DNA from: Salinirubrum litoreum
Lineage (GTDB): Archaea > Halobacteriota > Halobacteria > Halobacteriales > Haloferacaceae
Direction of reading: 5' to 3'
Length of the DNA: 64,000 bases
Assembly: GCF_020567425.1 (NCBI RefSeq)
Contig: NZ_JAJCVJ010000001.1
Span: 1,488,001 to 1,552,000, forward strand
Part shown: positions 8,894 to 18,337 of the stretch, in pieces
How positions within the stretch are numbered: position 1 is the first letter of the stretch
Layout: every line of letters begins with the position of its first letter
Program-made: the position numbers and the translations under genes
The notes under the pieces: generated by a model
Databases searched by the model: none
What the model was told of the DNA's origin: nothing
The model's input: only the letters and a program-made list of their open reading frames with translations

Positions 8894-9868
8894 TCAGTCG
8901 GAGGCGGTCGCGTCCGGGGCGACCGACACGTCGAGTTCGGCGGCGACCTCCCGTAAGAGGTCCCCGCGAACCTCGGCGACCCGGGTCTCGATGGCGGCGA
9001 CCAGTGGCACCTCGAAGCGACTCCGGATCGTCGCCAGTCGGTCCTGCTCGGTCGCCACGCGGTCCCGGAGGTAGCGCGCGCCGCGACCCTGCTCGTCGTC
9101 GTCCGGCGCCGGCGTGAGGCGGTTGACGACCAACCCCTCGACGGCGAGGTCGTACTCCGACAGACCCGCGACGGCGCGCTCCGTCTCCCGGATCGAGAGG
9201 GTGTCCGGGTTCAGGACGAGGAAGAAACTCGCCTGCTCGCGCAGGGTCTCCTCGGCGTACTCGAACAGCTCTTTCCGTGCCTGCAGTCGGGCGATGATCG
9301 GGTCGCCGTCGAGCATCCGCCGTGGCTCCTGGTTGCCGATCGCGGCGCGCTCGAACAGTTTCACGCTCTGCTGGCGCTTGGCGAGCAGACGGTCGATCCA
9401 CCCCTGCAGGAACTCCGGGAGCGAGAGCAGTCGCAGGGTCCCGCCGGTCGGCGAGGTGTCGAAGACGACCCGGTCGTAGTCGTCGCTGTCGCGCATCACG
9501 TCGACGAAGCGGTCGAACAGCGCCGACTCGTACGCGCCGGGCGTCTGGTGGGCCATCTCGATCTGCCGGTCGATCTCGTTGACGAGCGCCGGACTCACCT
9601 GATCGCCGAGGGCGCGTTTCGTCTCCATGAGGTGTTCTTCGACCTCCTCGTCGGGGTCGATCTCCATCGCGTGGAGGTTGTCGACGCCGTCGACCGGCCG
9701 AGGGTCGTCGTCGAACTGCTGGTCGAACACGTCCGAGGTGCTGTGTGCCGGGTCGGTCGAGACGACCAGCGTCTGCTGGTCCGCGTTCGCGCACTTCAGC
9801 GCGTAGGCGCTGGAGACCGTGGTCTTGCCGACACCACCCTTCCCGCCGAAGAAGACGAACTTCTCCAT
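8894..9868 (-). CDS. ArsA/Get3-family ATPase
   Basis: A 324-residue P-loop ATPase of the ArsA/Get3 type. The deviant Walker A GGKGGVGKTT occupies residues 8-17, the switch I DPAHSTSDVF is near 40, and the switch II FDTSPTGGTLRLL is near 135. It is a single-domain form, as in Get3, and lacks the arsenite-binding triple cysteines of bacterial ArsA, so a role in membrane-protein targeting or another chaperone function is likelier than arsenite export. It starts 1 nt after the stop of the 98-residue gene upstream and is evidently co-transcribed with it. Confidence 0.93.
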   Translation of the reverse strand: MEKFVFFGGKGGVGKTTVSSAYALKCANADQQTLVVSTDPAHSTSDVFDQQFDDDPRPVDGVDNLHAMEIDPDEEVEEHLMETKRALGDQVSPALVNEIDRQIEMAHQTPGAYESALFDRFVDVMRDSDDYDRVVFDTSPTGGTLRLLSLPEFLQGWIDRLLAKRQQSVKLFERAAIGNQEPRRMLDGDPIIARLQARKELFEYAEETLREQASFFLVLNPDTLSIRETERAVAGLSEYDLAVEGLVVNRLTPAPDDDEQGRGARYLRDRVATEQDRLATIRSRFEVPLVAAIETRVAEVRGDLLREVAAELDVSVAPDATASD

Positions 9869-9869
9869 A

Positions 9870-10166
9870 TCAGAAGTGGTACTGGTGGCCCTTGCGTTCG
9901 AGGACGCTCCCCCGGTCCCACATCCGCCGTTCCCACGCCTCGAACTCGTCGTCGAGGTACGGGAGCAGTTCGGCGGTGTAGTACGAGACGGGACTCGGGA
10001 TGCCGAAGGCGTCCGGGAAACACGCGAGCATGAACGTGTCCATCACGTCCTCGGCCTCCTGTTCGATCTTCTCGTAGGCCGGGTGCGAGATCATCCCGTG
10101 GTAGAGCCCCCGGAGCCACTCGTCGAGCACCGCCCGGAACCGGTCGATCCTGTCCGCCAGTGTCAT
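9870..10166 (-). CDS. Conserved haloarchaeal protein, 98 aa, in operon with the ArsA/Get3 gene
   Basis: A 98-residue protein that begins MTLADRIDRFRAVLDEWLRG and is rich in aromatic residues (SYYTAELLPYLDDEFEAWERRMW). It is mostly helical by inspection, with no transmembrane segment and no known motif. The ATG at 10166 is preferred over one 12 nt upstream because a GTTTTTC box lies about 30 nt upstream. It ends 1 nt before the ArsA/Get3 start, so it is a candidate partner of that ATPase. I do not recognise the family. Confidence 0.8.
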   Translation of the reverse strand: MTLADRIDRFRAVLDEWLRGLYHGMISHPAYEKIEQEAEDVMDTFMLACFPDAFGIPSPVSYYTAELLPYLDDEFEAWERRMWDRGSVLERKGHQYHF

Positions 10167-10280
10167 GTACTCACACACTCGACTGCTCCGGGAGAAAAAC
10201 GTGTCGCTCGGTGCGGTGGTGTCGCGGTGTCGCCGACACCGACCCGTGTCGACCCCCGGGGCGAGTCGACGCGCCCGGAT

Positions 10281-10868
10281 TCACGCCGGCGGATCGAGTC
10301 GCTTCACGACCTCGGCGGGGTTCCCCTGCACCACGCAGTCGCTCGGCACGTCGTCGGTGACGACCGCACCGCTGGCGACCATCGCTCTGTCGCCCACCGT
10401 CACACCCGGATTGAGGACGGCCCGGCCGCCGACCCACACCTCGTCGCCGACCGTGACCGGTTTGCCGTACTCCAGTCGCGTCCTGCGGGACTCGGCGTCC
10501 AGTGGATGCGTCGCGGTGTAGACGTGGACACCCGGTCCCAGCAGGCAGTCGTCGCCGAACTCGATCCGGCAGACGTCGAGGAAGACACAGCCGTAGTTGG
10601 CGAAGAAGTCGTCGCCGACGTGGATCTGCTCGCCGTAGTCACACCGGAAGGGCGGTTCGACGGTCACGCGGTCGCCCACGGAGCCGAACCACTCGGCGAG
10701 GAGGTCGGCGCGACCGGCCGCGTCGGTCGGGTCGGTCGTGTTGAACCGGCGGGTCCACTCGGCGGCCGCCTCCCGGCGGGCTACGAGGTCCGGGACCATC
10801 GGGTCGTAGAGGTCGCCGGCGAGCATCTTCTCGCGTTCGGAGCGGTCGTCTGTGTCGTCCGGTGTCAC
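10281..10868 (-). CDS. Hexapeptide-repeat O-acetyltransferase (maltose/galactoside acetyltransferase type)
   Basis: A 195-residue left-handed beta-helix acetyltransferase. The N-terminus REKMLAGDLYDPMVPDLVARR is the Mac/NodL cap domain. Hexapeptide repeats run from about residue 75 (YGEQIHVGDDFFANYGCVFLD) to the C-terminal VVTDDVPSDCVVQGNPAEVV. The catalytic His is in the YTATHPLD segment. It transfers acetyl from acetyl-CoA to a sugar hydroxyl; the acceptor is unknown. The start is a GTG at 10868 with a CTATTTC box about 25 nt upstream. An open frame continues far upstream across an oppositely oriented gene but is not coding. Confidence 0.9.
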   Translation of the reverse strand: MTPDDTDDRSEREKMLAGDLYDPMVPDLVARREAAAEWTRRFNTTDPTDAAGRADLLAEWFGSVGDRVTVEPPFRCDYGEQIHVGDDFFANYGCVFLDVCRIEFGDDCLLGPGVHVYTATHPLDAESRRTRLEYGKPVTVGDEVWVGGRAVLNPGVTVGDRAMVASGAVVTDDVPSDCVVQGNPAEVVKRLDPPA

Positions 10869-10944
10869 GACCGGAGTTCGGCGGAGATGGGGAAATAGCT
10901 GTGGTCGTCGTCCACGCCTCGCCGGCGTACCGGGCAGTGACGCC

Positions 10945-11020
10945 ACTCGACTCGAAGACGACCGGCTGGACCGTACTCGACTCGAATCCCACGGGCGGTG
11001 GCGCCACTCGTCTTGAAAGG
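10945..11020. repeat. Three imperfect 30-nt direct repeats
   Basis: The word ACTCGWCTYGAA starts at 10945, 10975 and 11006, giving a period of 30-31 nt. The repeats lie between the divergent acetyltransferase (start 10868, minus) and the small winged-helix gene (start 11072, plus). The spacing of about three helical turns suggests a phased binding site for a regulator, possibly the neighbouring helix-turn-helix protein. This is inference from position only. Confidence 0.4.
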
Positions 11021-11071
11021 CCACAGGGCTGCGGCGGTGTACGGAAGGTGTCGACACACCACACACTATCC

Positions 11072-11278
11072 GTGACCGAGCGTCTCGACACGGTGCCCGA
11101 ACTGCTCGCGGAGACCGGCCCCGCGACCGCCCCGGAACTGGCCCGTCGCCTCGACGCCCACCCCGTCGCGGTCGAACGCCGGTGTGAACGACTCCTGCGT
11201 GCCGGGCGACTCCAGCGGACGACCGGCGGGCGGTACGTCGTCTGCGAGGCCGACGGGCCGCGCCGGGCGTCCGACTGA
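11072..11278 (+). CDS. Small winged-helix DNA-binding protein
   Basis: A 68-residue protein starting at a GTG: VTERLDTVPELLAETGPATAPELARRLDAHPVAVERR and on, in separate helices. The pattern of three helices and a terminal wing (LQRTTGGRYVVCEAD) matches a minimal MarR/ArsR-like winged helix. The upstream region has three direct repeats but no convincing TATA box at the expected distance, so the exact start is uncertain. It lies 62 nt upstream of the COG0523 metallochaperone, on the same strand; that gene has its own promoter. Confidence 0.6.
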   Translation: MTERLDTVPELLAETGPATAPELARRLDAHPVAVERRCERLLRAGRLQRTTGGRYVVCEADGPRRASD

Positions 11279-11340
11279 GGTCGCGGCCGGCGGTCGCCGG
11301 AGGACGGAGACTTAAGCCGACCGGGACCCGTGCGACCGAC

Positions 11341-12669
11341 ATGAGCGACGCGATTCCGGTGACGATCCTCTCGGGCAGTCTCGGCGCGGGCAAGACGACA
11401 CTGGTCAACCACCTGCTCCGGAACGCGGGCCGGGAGATCGCCGTCCTCGTCAACGACGTGGGCGAGATCAACGTCGACGCCGACCTCATCGCCGACGGGT
11501 CGGAACTCGACGTGGACGACGGCGTGGCGGAACTGTCGAACGGCTGTATCTGCTGTGGCCTGCAGGACGACCTGAACACCGAGGTCGTCCGTCTCGCGCG
11601 CGAGCGAGACTTCACCCACCTCGTCGTGGAAGCGTCGGGGATCTCCGAACCGGCCCCCATCGCTCGGCTGTTCACCACCGGGTCGCAGGCCGCCGCACTG
11701 TACGAGGTGGACACGCTGGCGACCGTGGTCGATTCACGTCTCTTCTACGAGTCGTTCGTCGGGAGCGGTGGCAGTGAGTCGGCGACCGACGACTCGACGA
11801 CGGAGGACGACACGGCCGGCACCGGCGAACCGGTCGCGGACGAGGTGGAGAAGCGCGGGCCGGACGAGGACGGCACCCGGCCGCTCTCCGATCTCCTCGT
11901 CGAGCAGATCGAGTACGCCGACGTGCTCCTGTTGAACAAGTGTGACCTGCTCGGCGACGCCGAACTGGATCGCGTCGAGGACCTGCTTCGGGCACTCCAG
12001 CCAGAGGCCGAGATCGTCCGGACGACCCACAGCGCGGTCGACCCCGACCGCCTGCTCGGCACCGGCCTGTTCGACGTGGGTCGGATGGGCGAGACCGCCG
12101 GCTGGAAGCGCGCACTGGACGAGGCGGAGCACGACCACGGCGAGGAGACGGCAGAGAGCCACACCGACCACGACGAGGATATCGACGCGACCCACGACCA
12201 CGCCGACCACCGGCACCCGCCGGAGGAGTACGGCGTCTCCTCGTTCACCTACCGGCGACGCCGGCCCTTCCACCCCGAACGGGTCGCCGAAGTCCTCGGC
12301 GACCTGCCCGCGACCGTCGTCCGGTCGAAGGGCACCTGCTGGATCGCCGGGAGCGACCAGCAGCAGGTGTTCAGTCAGGCCGGTCCCTCGGCACGTGTGA
12401 CGGCCACCGGCCAGTGGATCGCCGAGATGCCCGAACTCGACCAGCAGTTGTACCGGTCGAACCGGTCGGACCTCGACTGGGACGAGGAGTGGGGCGACCG
12501 CCGGACCGGCCTCGTCTTCATCGGCACCGGTGTCGACGAGGACGCGATCGTCGCGGCACTGGACGACGCCCTGCTGACCGACGCGGAACTCGCCGACTGG
12601 CGGTCGTTCTCCCCCGATCCGTTCCCGGCCGGGCCGGAGGCCGACGACGTGGTGCTGGCCGAGCCCTGA
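11341..12669 (+). CDS. CobW/COG0523 GTP-dependent metallochaperone
   Basis: A 442-residue G3E-family GTPase. Walker A is GSLGAGKTT (residues 12-20), the metal-binding CxCC is CICC (69-72), and the G4 motif is LLLNKCDLL near residue 200. Two acidic or His-rich insertions follow: about 135-180, and a His-cluster with repeated HD/DH pairs at 260-295. A CobW C-terminal domain begins near 300. Such proteins use GTP to deliver metal, most often Zn, to client enzymes; the His-rich loop supports a Zn or Co/Ni role. A CTTAAGCC box at 11309-11317 gives a leaderless ATG at 11341. Confidence 0.93.
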   Translation: MSDAIPVTILSGSLGAGKTTLVNHLLRNAGREIAVLVNDVGEINVDADLIADGSELDVDDGVAELSNGCICCGLQDDLNTEVVRLARERDFTHLVVEASGISEPAPIARLFTTGSQAAALYEVDTLATVVDSRLFYESFVGSGGSESATDDSTTEDDTAGTGEPVADEVEKRGPDEDGTRPLSDLLVEQIEYADVLLLNKCDLLGDAELDRVEDLLRALQPEAEIVRTTHSAVDPDRLLGTGLFDVGRMGETAGWKRALDEAEHDHGEETAESHTDHDEDIDATHDHADHRHPPEEYGVSSFTYRRRRPFHPERVAEVLGDLPATVVRSKGTCWIAGSDQQQVFSQAGPSARVTATGQWIAEMPELDQQLYRSNRSDLDWDEEWGDRRTGLVFIGTGVDEDAIVAALDDALLTDAELADWRSFSPDPFPAGPEADDVVLAEP

Positions 12670-12787
12670 CTCACTCCCTGCGTGTCTCCCGTCGGCTTCG
12701 AGCCGGATCGTGCCCCACGCCAACACGCGCGGCACGCATTGCCGTGACTGGGAGTTATATCCGACTGGAGATATATGCACGAGACAC

Positions 12788-14134
12788 ATGAGACGAGGCT
12801 TCAACACCCGAAGTCTACACGCCGGGCAGGACCCCGACCCCGCCACCGGGTCGCGCGCCCCGCCGATCTACCAGACCACCTCCTACGTCTTCGAGGACGC
12901 CGACTACGCCGCCGACCTCTACGCCCTCGAAGCGGACGGCGACATCTACTCGCGCATCTCGAACCCGACCGTCCGACAGTTGGAAGTCAGACTGGCGGAC
13001 CTCTCGGGCGGGACCGGCGCGGTCGCCACGGCCTCCGGGATGGCCGCACTCGACGCCGCGACGACCGTCCTCGCCGAGGTCGGCGACAACGTCGTCGCCT
13101 CGGCCGACATGTACGGCGGGACGCAGACCTACTTCGAGAAGATGGCGACGCGCCGGGGCATCGAGACCCGCATCGTCGACACGCTCGACTACGACGCCTA
13201 CGCCGACGCCATCGACGCCGACACCGCGTTCGTCCACGCCGAGACGCTGGCGAACCCCTCGCTCGTCACGCCGGACTTCGAGCGACTCGCCGAGGTCGCC
13301 CACGCGCAGGGCGCACCGCTGTTCGTCGACAACACCTTCGCCACGCCCTACCTCTGTCGGCCGCTGGAACACGGGGCCGACCTCGTCTGGGAGTCCACGA
13401 CGAAGTGGATCCACGGCCACGGCACCACCATCGGCGGCGCGCTGATCGACGGCGGGTCGTTCCCGTGGGAACAGGCCGACTACCCCGAGGTCGCCGGCGA
13501 CAACCCGGCGTACCACGACGTGGACTTCTCGGAGCGCTTTCCGGACGCCCCGCTCGCGGCGGCCGCGCGCTTCCGGTCGGTCCGGAGTCTCGGCAACGGC
13601 CAGTCGCCCTTCGACGCCTGGCAGACGATGCAGGGCCTGGAGACGCTCCCCCTGCGGATGGACCGCCACTGCGAGAACGCCCACCTCGTCGCCGAGTTCC
13701 TCCGAGACCACGAGGACGTGGCGTGGGTCACCTACCCCGGACTGGACGACCACCCGACCCACGAGAACGCCGCCGAATATCTCGCGGACTTCGGCGGGAT
13801 GCTCACCTTCGGCCTCGACGGCGGCTACGACGCCGGCCGGCGACTGTGTGAGGAGACGGACCTCGCCAGTTTCCTCGCCAACGTCGGCGACGCGAAGACA
13901 CTGATCATCCACCCGGCGTCGACCACCCACGCGCAACTCTCGCCCAACCAGCAGCGCGAGGCGGGCGTCCAGCCAGACATGCTCCGCCTGTCGGTCGGCA
14001 TCGAGAGCGCGGAGGACGTGATCGCCGACCTCCGGCAGGGTATCGCGTCGGCGACCGACAGCGACGGTCCAGCGGGCGTGGCCGGCGGGACCGAAAGCAC
14101 CACGGGGGACGCGCCCGACGACACGACAACATGA
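12788..14134 (+). CDS. metY: O-acetylhomoserine sulfhydrylase (first copy)
   Basis: A 448-residue PLP enzyme of the Cys/Met metabolism family. N-terminal [14 protein letters not shown], the PLP-stacking region YSRISNPT near 55-61, and the Schiff-base lysine Lys206 in [10 protein letters not shown] are present. It converts O-acetylhomoserine plus sulfide to homocysteine. The ATG at 12788 sits 25-30 nt after a TTATAT box (12755-12760). The C-terminal tail is acidic and low-complexity. It overlaps metX by the ATGA tetranucleotide, so translation is coupled. The second metY copy downstream is clearly diverged from this one. Confidence 0.94.
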   Translation: MRRGFNTRSLHAGQDPDPATGSRAPPIYQTTSYVFEDADYAADLYALEADGDIYSRISNPTVRQLEVRLADLSGGTGAVATASGMAALDAATTVLAEVGDNVVASADMYGGTQTYFEKMATRRGIETRIVDTLDYDAYADAIDADTAFVHAETLANPSLVTPDFERLAEVAHAQGAPLFVDNTFATPYLCRPLEHGADLVWESTTKWIHGHGTTIGGALIDGGSFPWEQADYPEVAGDNPAYHDVDFSERFPDAPLAAAARFRSVRSLGNGQSPFDAWQTMQGLETLPLRMDRHCENAHLVAEFLRDHEDVAWVTYPGLDDHPTHENAAEYLADFGGMLTFGLDGGYDAGRRLCEETDLASFLANVGDAKTLIIHPASTTHAQLSPNQQREAGVQPDMLRLSVGIESAEDVIADLRQGIASATDSDGPAGVAGGTESTTGDAPDDTTT

Positions 14135-15342
14135 CGACCCGCGACAGCGCCGACCTCGGCGCGTTCACCTTCGAGTGCGGGCAGGCCATCGACGACCTCC
14201 GGGTCGCCTACGAGACCTACGGCGAGTTCGACGGCGACAACGCGGTCCTCGTCTGTCACGCCCTGACCGGGAGCCAGCACGTCGCCGGGTTCGCGGGCGG
14301 CGGGAGCGAGACGAGTGGACAGGCCCGCGCGTGGTGGAACGACATCGTCGGCCCGGGGAAGGCCATCGACACGAACGACTACTACGTGGTCTGTGCGAAC
14401 GTCCCCGGTTCCTGTTACGGCACCAGCGGTCCCGCCAGCGAGGGTCCGGACGGCGATCCCTACGGGACCGACTTCCCGCCGGTGACGGTCGGCGACTGGA
14501 GTCGCGCACAGCGCCGCCTGCTCGATCACCTCGGCGTCGGTCGTCTCCGCGCGGTCGTCGGGGGGAGCGTCGGCGGGATGAACGTCCTCGACTGGGCGGC
14601 CCGCTACCCGGACGACGCCGACCTGATCGTCCCGGTCGCCACCGCCGCGCGACTCGACCCGCAGTGTCTCGCCATCGACGCCATCGCCCGGCGAGCGATC
14701 ACCACCGACCCGAACTGGCAGGGCGGGGCGTACTACGGCACCGGCGAGACACCGGACGACGGACTCGCGCTGGCCCGCCAACTCGGGCACGTGATGTACC
14801 TCTCGAAGGCGTCGATGGCGGACAAGTTCGGCCGGCGCTCGGCCGGGCGGGACGCCATCAGGGACACGTTCCCCTCCGATCCGGCGGCGGGCTTCTTCCC
14901 GTACCGCGACGTGGAGTCGTACCTCGACTACAACGCCGAGCGCTTCGTGGAGCGCTTCGACGCCAACAGCTACCTCTATCTGACGCGAGCGATGGACGAC
15001 TTCGACCTCTCGGAGGGGTACGAGTCGGACGCCGACGCACTCGCCGCCTTCGAGGGCGAGGCGCTGGTGATGTCCTTCACGGGCGACTGGCACTTCACGA
15101 CCGACCAAGCAGAGGAGTTGGCCGAGGCGTTCCGGACCTCGGACGTGGGTGTCGCCCACCACGTGATCGACTCGGACCACGGCCACGACGCCTTCCTCGT
15201 CGAACCGGAGAAGGTCGGCCCGCCACTGCGTGACTTCCTCGATTCGGGACTCGCCGGGCGGTCGGTGACCGACACGGTGGAGAGCGACGAGGACGACGAG
15301 AGCGACTTCGCGCCGGTCCACAACAGTCTGTTCTCGGGGTGA
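14131..15342 (+). CDS. metX: Homoserine O-acetyltransferase
   Basis: A 403-residue alpha/beta hydrolase-fold acyltransferase. The nucleophile elbow is GGSVGGM with Ser146, an oxyanion-region HALTGSQH lies near residue 43-50, and the terminal His is in [12 protein letters not shown] near residue 350. It makes O-acetylhomoserine from homoserine and acetyl-CoA, the substrate of the MetY enzymes on both sides. Its ATG overlaps the metY stop by 4 nt. The acidic tail ([16 protein letters not shown]) is haloarchaeal in style. Confidence 0.95.
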   Translation: MTTRDSADLGAFTFECGQAIDDLRVAYETYGEFDGDNAVLVCHALTGSQHVAGFAGGGSETSGQARAWWNDIVGPGKAIDTNDYYVVCANVPGSCYGTSGPASEGPDGDPYGTDFPPVTVGDWSRAQRRLLDHLGVGRLRAVVGGSVGGMNVLDWAARYPDDADLIVPVATAARLDPQCLAIDAIARRAITTDPNWQGGAYYGTGETPDDGLALARQLGHVMYLSKASMADKFGRRSAGRDAIRDTFPSDPAAGFFPYRDVESYLDYNAERFVERFDANSYLYLTRAMDDFDLSEGYESDADALAAFEGEALVMSFTGDWHFTTDQAEELAEAFRTSDVGVAHHVIDSDHGHDAFLVEPEKVGPPLRDFLDSGLAGRSVTDTVESDEDDESDFAPVHNSLFSG

Positions 15343-15438
15343 GCGTCAGCATCAGACGGCGGTCACCTCGCGTCACGGCTGTCGGCAGAACCTGCACAGG
15401 ACGACTACCTTTACCCGCAGCGACGCCGAAGCCCGCGT

Positions 15439-16737
15439 ATGGCAGACGACGACGAGCAACCGGGATTCGCCACACGCAGTCTCCACGCCGGACAGGAACC
15501 GGACCCCGCCACCGGAGCGCGGGCACCACCCATCTACCAGACGACCTCCTACGTCTTCGACGACGCGGAGGACGCCGCGAAGCAGTTCGCCTTAGAGAAG
15601 GAGGGCCACATCTACTCGCGGCTGATGAACCCGACCGTCGGGATGTTGCAGGAGCGACTCGCCTCGCTCGAAGGCGGCATCGGCGCGGCCGCGACCGCCT
15701 CCGGGATGGCCTCCTTCGACCTCGCCAACTTCCTGCTGGCCGAAGCGGGCGACAACATCGTCTCCTCCTCGTCGCTGTACGGCGGCACCTACACCTACCT
15801 CACCCACACCGTCGAGCGCCGGGGCGTCTCGACGCGGTTCGTGGACACCCTGGACTACGACGCCTACGCCGAGGCAATCGACGAGGACACCGCCTACGTC
15901 CACTTAGAGACCATCGGCAACCCCGCCTTGGTCACGCCGGACATCCAGCAGATCGCCGACATCGCCCACGAACACGGGACGCCGCTGTTCGTGGACAACA
16001 CCTTCGCCACCCCGTACCTCTGCCGCCCGCTCGAACACGGCGCGGACCTCGTCTGGGACTCCACGACGAAGTGGCTCACCGGGTCCGGGTCGACGGTCGG
16101 CGGCGCACTCATCGACGGCGGGTCGTTCCCGTGGGCGGAGTACGCCGACGACTACCCCGAGATCGCCAAGCCGAACCCGGCCTACCACGGCGTCAACTTC
16201 GAGGAGCGGTTCGGCCAGGCCGCGTTCACCTACGCCGCCATCGCCCGCGGCCTGCGTGACCTCGGAAACAGCCAGTCGCCGTTCGACGCGTGGGTCACCC
16301 TCCAGAAACTGGAGTCGCTCCCGATGCGGATGGAGCGTCACTGTGCGAACGCGCAGGTCGTCGCGGAGTTCCTCGAGGACCACCCGCAGGTCGCGTGGGT
16401 CGACTACCCCGGCCTGGCGTCCCACGAGACGCACGCGGAGGCCTCCGAGTACCTCGACGGCGGCTACGGCGGCATGATCGCCTTCGGACTCGCCGGCGGC
16501 TACGAGGCCGCGAAGGGGACCGTCGAGGGCGTCGAACTCGCCTCGCTGCTGGCGAACGTCGGCGACGCGAAGACGCTCGTCATCCACCCCGCCTCGACCA
16601 CCCACCAGCAGTTGACCGACGAGGAGAAGCAGGCGGCCGGCGTCACCGACGACATGGTGCGCCTGTCGGTCGGCATCGAGGACGCCGACGACATCGTCGC
16701 CGATCTGGATCAGGCGATCACGGCGGCGTCGCGGTAA
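15439..16737 (+). CDS. O-acetylhomoserine sulfhydrylase (second copy)
   Basis: A 432-residue paralogue of the upstream MetY with the same PLP architecture: [14 protein letters not shown] at the N-terminus, YSRLMNPT near 59-66 and the Schiff-base lysine Lys211 in STTKWLTGSG. It has its own TATA box (CTTTACCC, 15407-15414) and a leaderless ATG, so it can be expressed separately from metY-metX. The Lys-loop differs from copy one (WLTGSG against WIHGHG), hinting at a different partner or substrate such as O-acetylserine or methanethiol. That is inference. Confidence 0.93.
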   Translation: MADDDEQPGFATRSLHAGQEPDPATGARAPPIYQTTSYVFDDAEDAAKQFALEKEGHIYSRLMNPTVGMLQERLASLEGGIGAAATASGMASFDLANFLLAEAGDNIVSSSSLYGGTYTYLTHTVERRGVSTRFVDTLDYDAYAEAIDEDTAYVHLETIGNPALVTPDIQQIADIAHEHGTPLFVDNTFATPYLCRPLEHGADLVWDSTTKWLTGSGSTVGGALIDGGSFPWAEYADDYPEIAKPNPAYHGVNFEERFGQAAFTYAAIARGLRDLGNSQSPFDAWVTLQKLESLPMRMERHCANAQVVAEFLEDHPQVAWVDYPGLASHETHAEASEYLDGGYGGMIAFGLAGGYEAAKGTVEGVELASLLANVGDAKTLVIHPASTTHQQLTDEEKQAAGVTDDMVRLSVGIEDADDIVADLDQAITAASR

Positions 16738-16765
16738 CGCCACCCTCACTCGCTTCTGCGGCCGG

Positions 16766-16966
16766 TCACCGCTCCAGCATGAGTTCGTAAGCGAGTCCGA
16801 AGACGAACAGTCCCAGCGTCGTCTCGACGAACGGGTCGGCGTGGAGCAGGAGACACTCCAGCGAGACGTTCATCCGCTCGCCACTCGGCAAGACGCAGAG
16901 AACCGAGAAGGCGAGACCGGCAGCCGCGAGGGCCGTACGGACGAGTCGCGTGAGGAATCCGAACAC
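16766..16966 (-). CDS. Small membrane protein, 66 aa
   Basis: A 66-residue protein with two hydrophobic segments, about residues 5-25 (LVRTALAAAGLAFSVLCVL) and 43-62 (PFVETTLGLFVFGLAYEL). The ATG at 16966 lies 27 nt downstream of a TTTATG box (16991-16997), which supports a real leaderless gene rather than a chance frame. Function is unknown. It is read toward the metY copy, convergent with it. Confidence 0.65.
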   Translation of the reverse strand: MFGFLTRLVRTALAAAGLAFSVLCVLPSGERMNVSLECLLLHADPFVETTLGLFVFGLAYELMLER

Positions 16967-17032
16967 GACGCGAGGTGGTCCCGGCTTCCGGCATAAACGT
17001 CCGGACGTGGGAGCCGGGTCGTGCCGCCTCGC

Positions 17033-17662
17033 TCAGTCGAGTTCGACACGCCCGCTCGTCGCACTCCGGAGGCGGTCCCGGAGGGCGTCGGCCTCGGCGA
17101 CCGGCACGCGCACGGCGAACGACACGTCGGACTCGTAGCTGGCTTCGAACTCGACGCCTTCACTCTCCAAGATGCCGCGGACCGTCCCGGAGTCGTCGTA
17201 CTCGCAGGTCGCCGTGAACCGCTCGTGGGGGACTTCCTCGACGACGCCGGCCGCGTCGACCGCCTCTTTCACGGCCCGTGAGTAGGCTCGCGCGAGACCG
17301 CCGACGCCGAGGTTGGTCCCGCCGTAGTAGCGCGTGACGACCACCGCGAGATTTCTGAGATCGCGCTGCTGGAGGACGTTCAGCGCGGGCTTGCCGGCGG
17401 AACCGGTCGGTTCGCCGTCGTCCGACGCGTACTCGCGGAGCATCACGTCGCCGGGCGCGCGGTCGGCCGATGGCTCGCCTGCGGGGACGCGGTACGCGGG
17501 GACGTTGTGGGTCGCGTCGGGGTGTGCCTCGCGGATCTCGGCGACGAACGCCTCGGCCGCCTCGACGGTGTCGACCGGTGCGACGTAGCCGACGAACTCG
17601 GAGCCCTGGACCTCGAAGCGTGCCTCGGCGCGGCCGGCGACGGTGTGGAATGTGTCGGTCAT
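17033..17662 (-). CDS. IMPACT/YigZ-family protein
   Basis: A 209-residue protein. The N-terminal IMPACT domain carries the family block GEPTGSAGKPALNVLQ (about residues 87-102) and VVTRYYGGTNLGVGGLARAY (about 109-128). A C-terminal ferredoxin-like DUF1949 domain (CEYDDSGTVRGILESEGVEF) follows. Bacterial YigZ and eukaryotic IMPACT are linked to translation and stress control, but the biochemical activity is not settled. The gene precedes no other gene on its strand within 50 nt except the HTH-ACT gene upstream (stop 17712). Confidence 0.92.
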   Translation of the reverse strand: MTDTFHTVAGRAEARFEVQGSEFVGYVAPVDTVEAAEAFVAEIREAHPDATHNVPAYRVPAGEPSADRAPGDVMLREYASDDGEPTGSAGKPALNVLQQRDLRNLAVVVTRYYGGTNLGVGGLARAYSRAVKEAVDAAGVVEEVPHERFTATCEYDDSGTVRGILESEGVEFEASYESDVSFAVRVPVAEADALRDRLRSATSGRVELD

Positions 17663-17711
17663 GCTGTGGGTGGCAGTGGGTCGGGGGCGGAGTCGGGAAG
17701 CGGCGGACGAG

Positions 17712-18215
17712 TCACGACAGTTCGACCGACCGGACGAAGTCGAGATCGACGAGTGCGTTCAGCAGGTCGCCCGGGAGCGGTTCGTCGGTGATGACGTACA
17801 GTTTGGGGTCGTCGGTGAACTCCGGGTCCTCGCTGATCGTCTGGCGGATCGAGATGTCGTAGTCGGCGATCAGCGTCGTGACCTGTGCGACGATGCCCGG
17901 TTCGTCGGCGTCGGCGACGCCCACGGTGAGGACGGTGAGGTCGAGCACCGGCGCGAGGTCCATCAGACTCGGGATCGCGGAGATGTTCCGGAAGATGCGC
18001 GTCAACTCGGGGTCGTCGAGGATGGCGTCGGTCGTCGAGTCCACGACCCGGCGGTCCACGCCGATCTCGCGGGCGATGCCGGTGTTGGGGATCTCGATCC
18101 CCCCGGAGACGACCCGGCCGTCCTCGTTCACCGAGAAGCCGCGTTCGAGCAAGAGACGGATGACCGCCTGCTGGCTCGGGCTCCCCTCGAACTTCTCCAT
18201 GATCTCGTCGAACAT
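17712..18215 (-). CDS. HTH plus ACT-domain regulator (COG2061 type)
   Basis: A 167-residue protein. The N-terminal half (residues 1-80, with NTGIAREIGVDRRVVDSTTDAIL) is a helix-turn-helix-like segment. The C-terminal half (from about residue 90, TVLTVGVADADEPGIVAQVTTL) is an ACT domain, the usual amino-acid sensor. The family is annotated as predicted allosteric regulators of amino-acid metabolism, which fits the Met and His genes nearby, though no target is shown. A weak CTAAGT box lies about 27 nt upstream of the ATG. Confidence 0.88.
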   Translation of the reverse strand: MFDEIMEKFEGSPSQQAVIRLLLERGFSVNEDGRVVSGGIEIPNTGIAREIGVDRRVVDSTTDAILDDPELTRIFRNISAIPSLMDLAPVLDLTVLTVGVADADEPGIVAQVTTLIADYDISIRQTISEDPEFTDDPKLYVITDEPLPGDLLNALVDLDFVRSVELS

Positions 18216-18337
18216 TCGTCCTGGGCTGGGACCGTCGGGAACTTAGCACTGTGGTTGCCGGTGGCTCCACGAGAGAGGTGCCGGGGACCCACGGCACGAC
18301 GGGAAGTTTCAACTACGGTCCGCCTGCATCGAGTCGT

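Noticed and set aside
10869-11714. N-terminal extension of the hexapeptide acetyltransferase
   Set aside because: The extension overlaps the winged-helix gene and the start of the COG0523 gene on the other strand and has no similarity to the family. The GTG at 10868 has a TATA-like box upstream.
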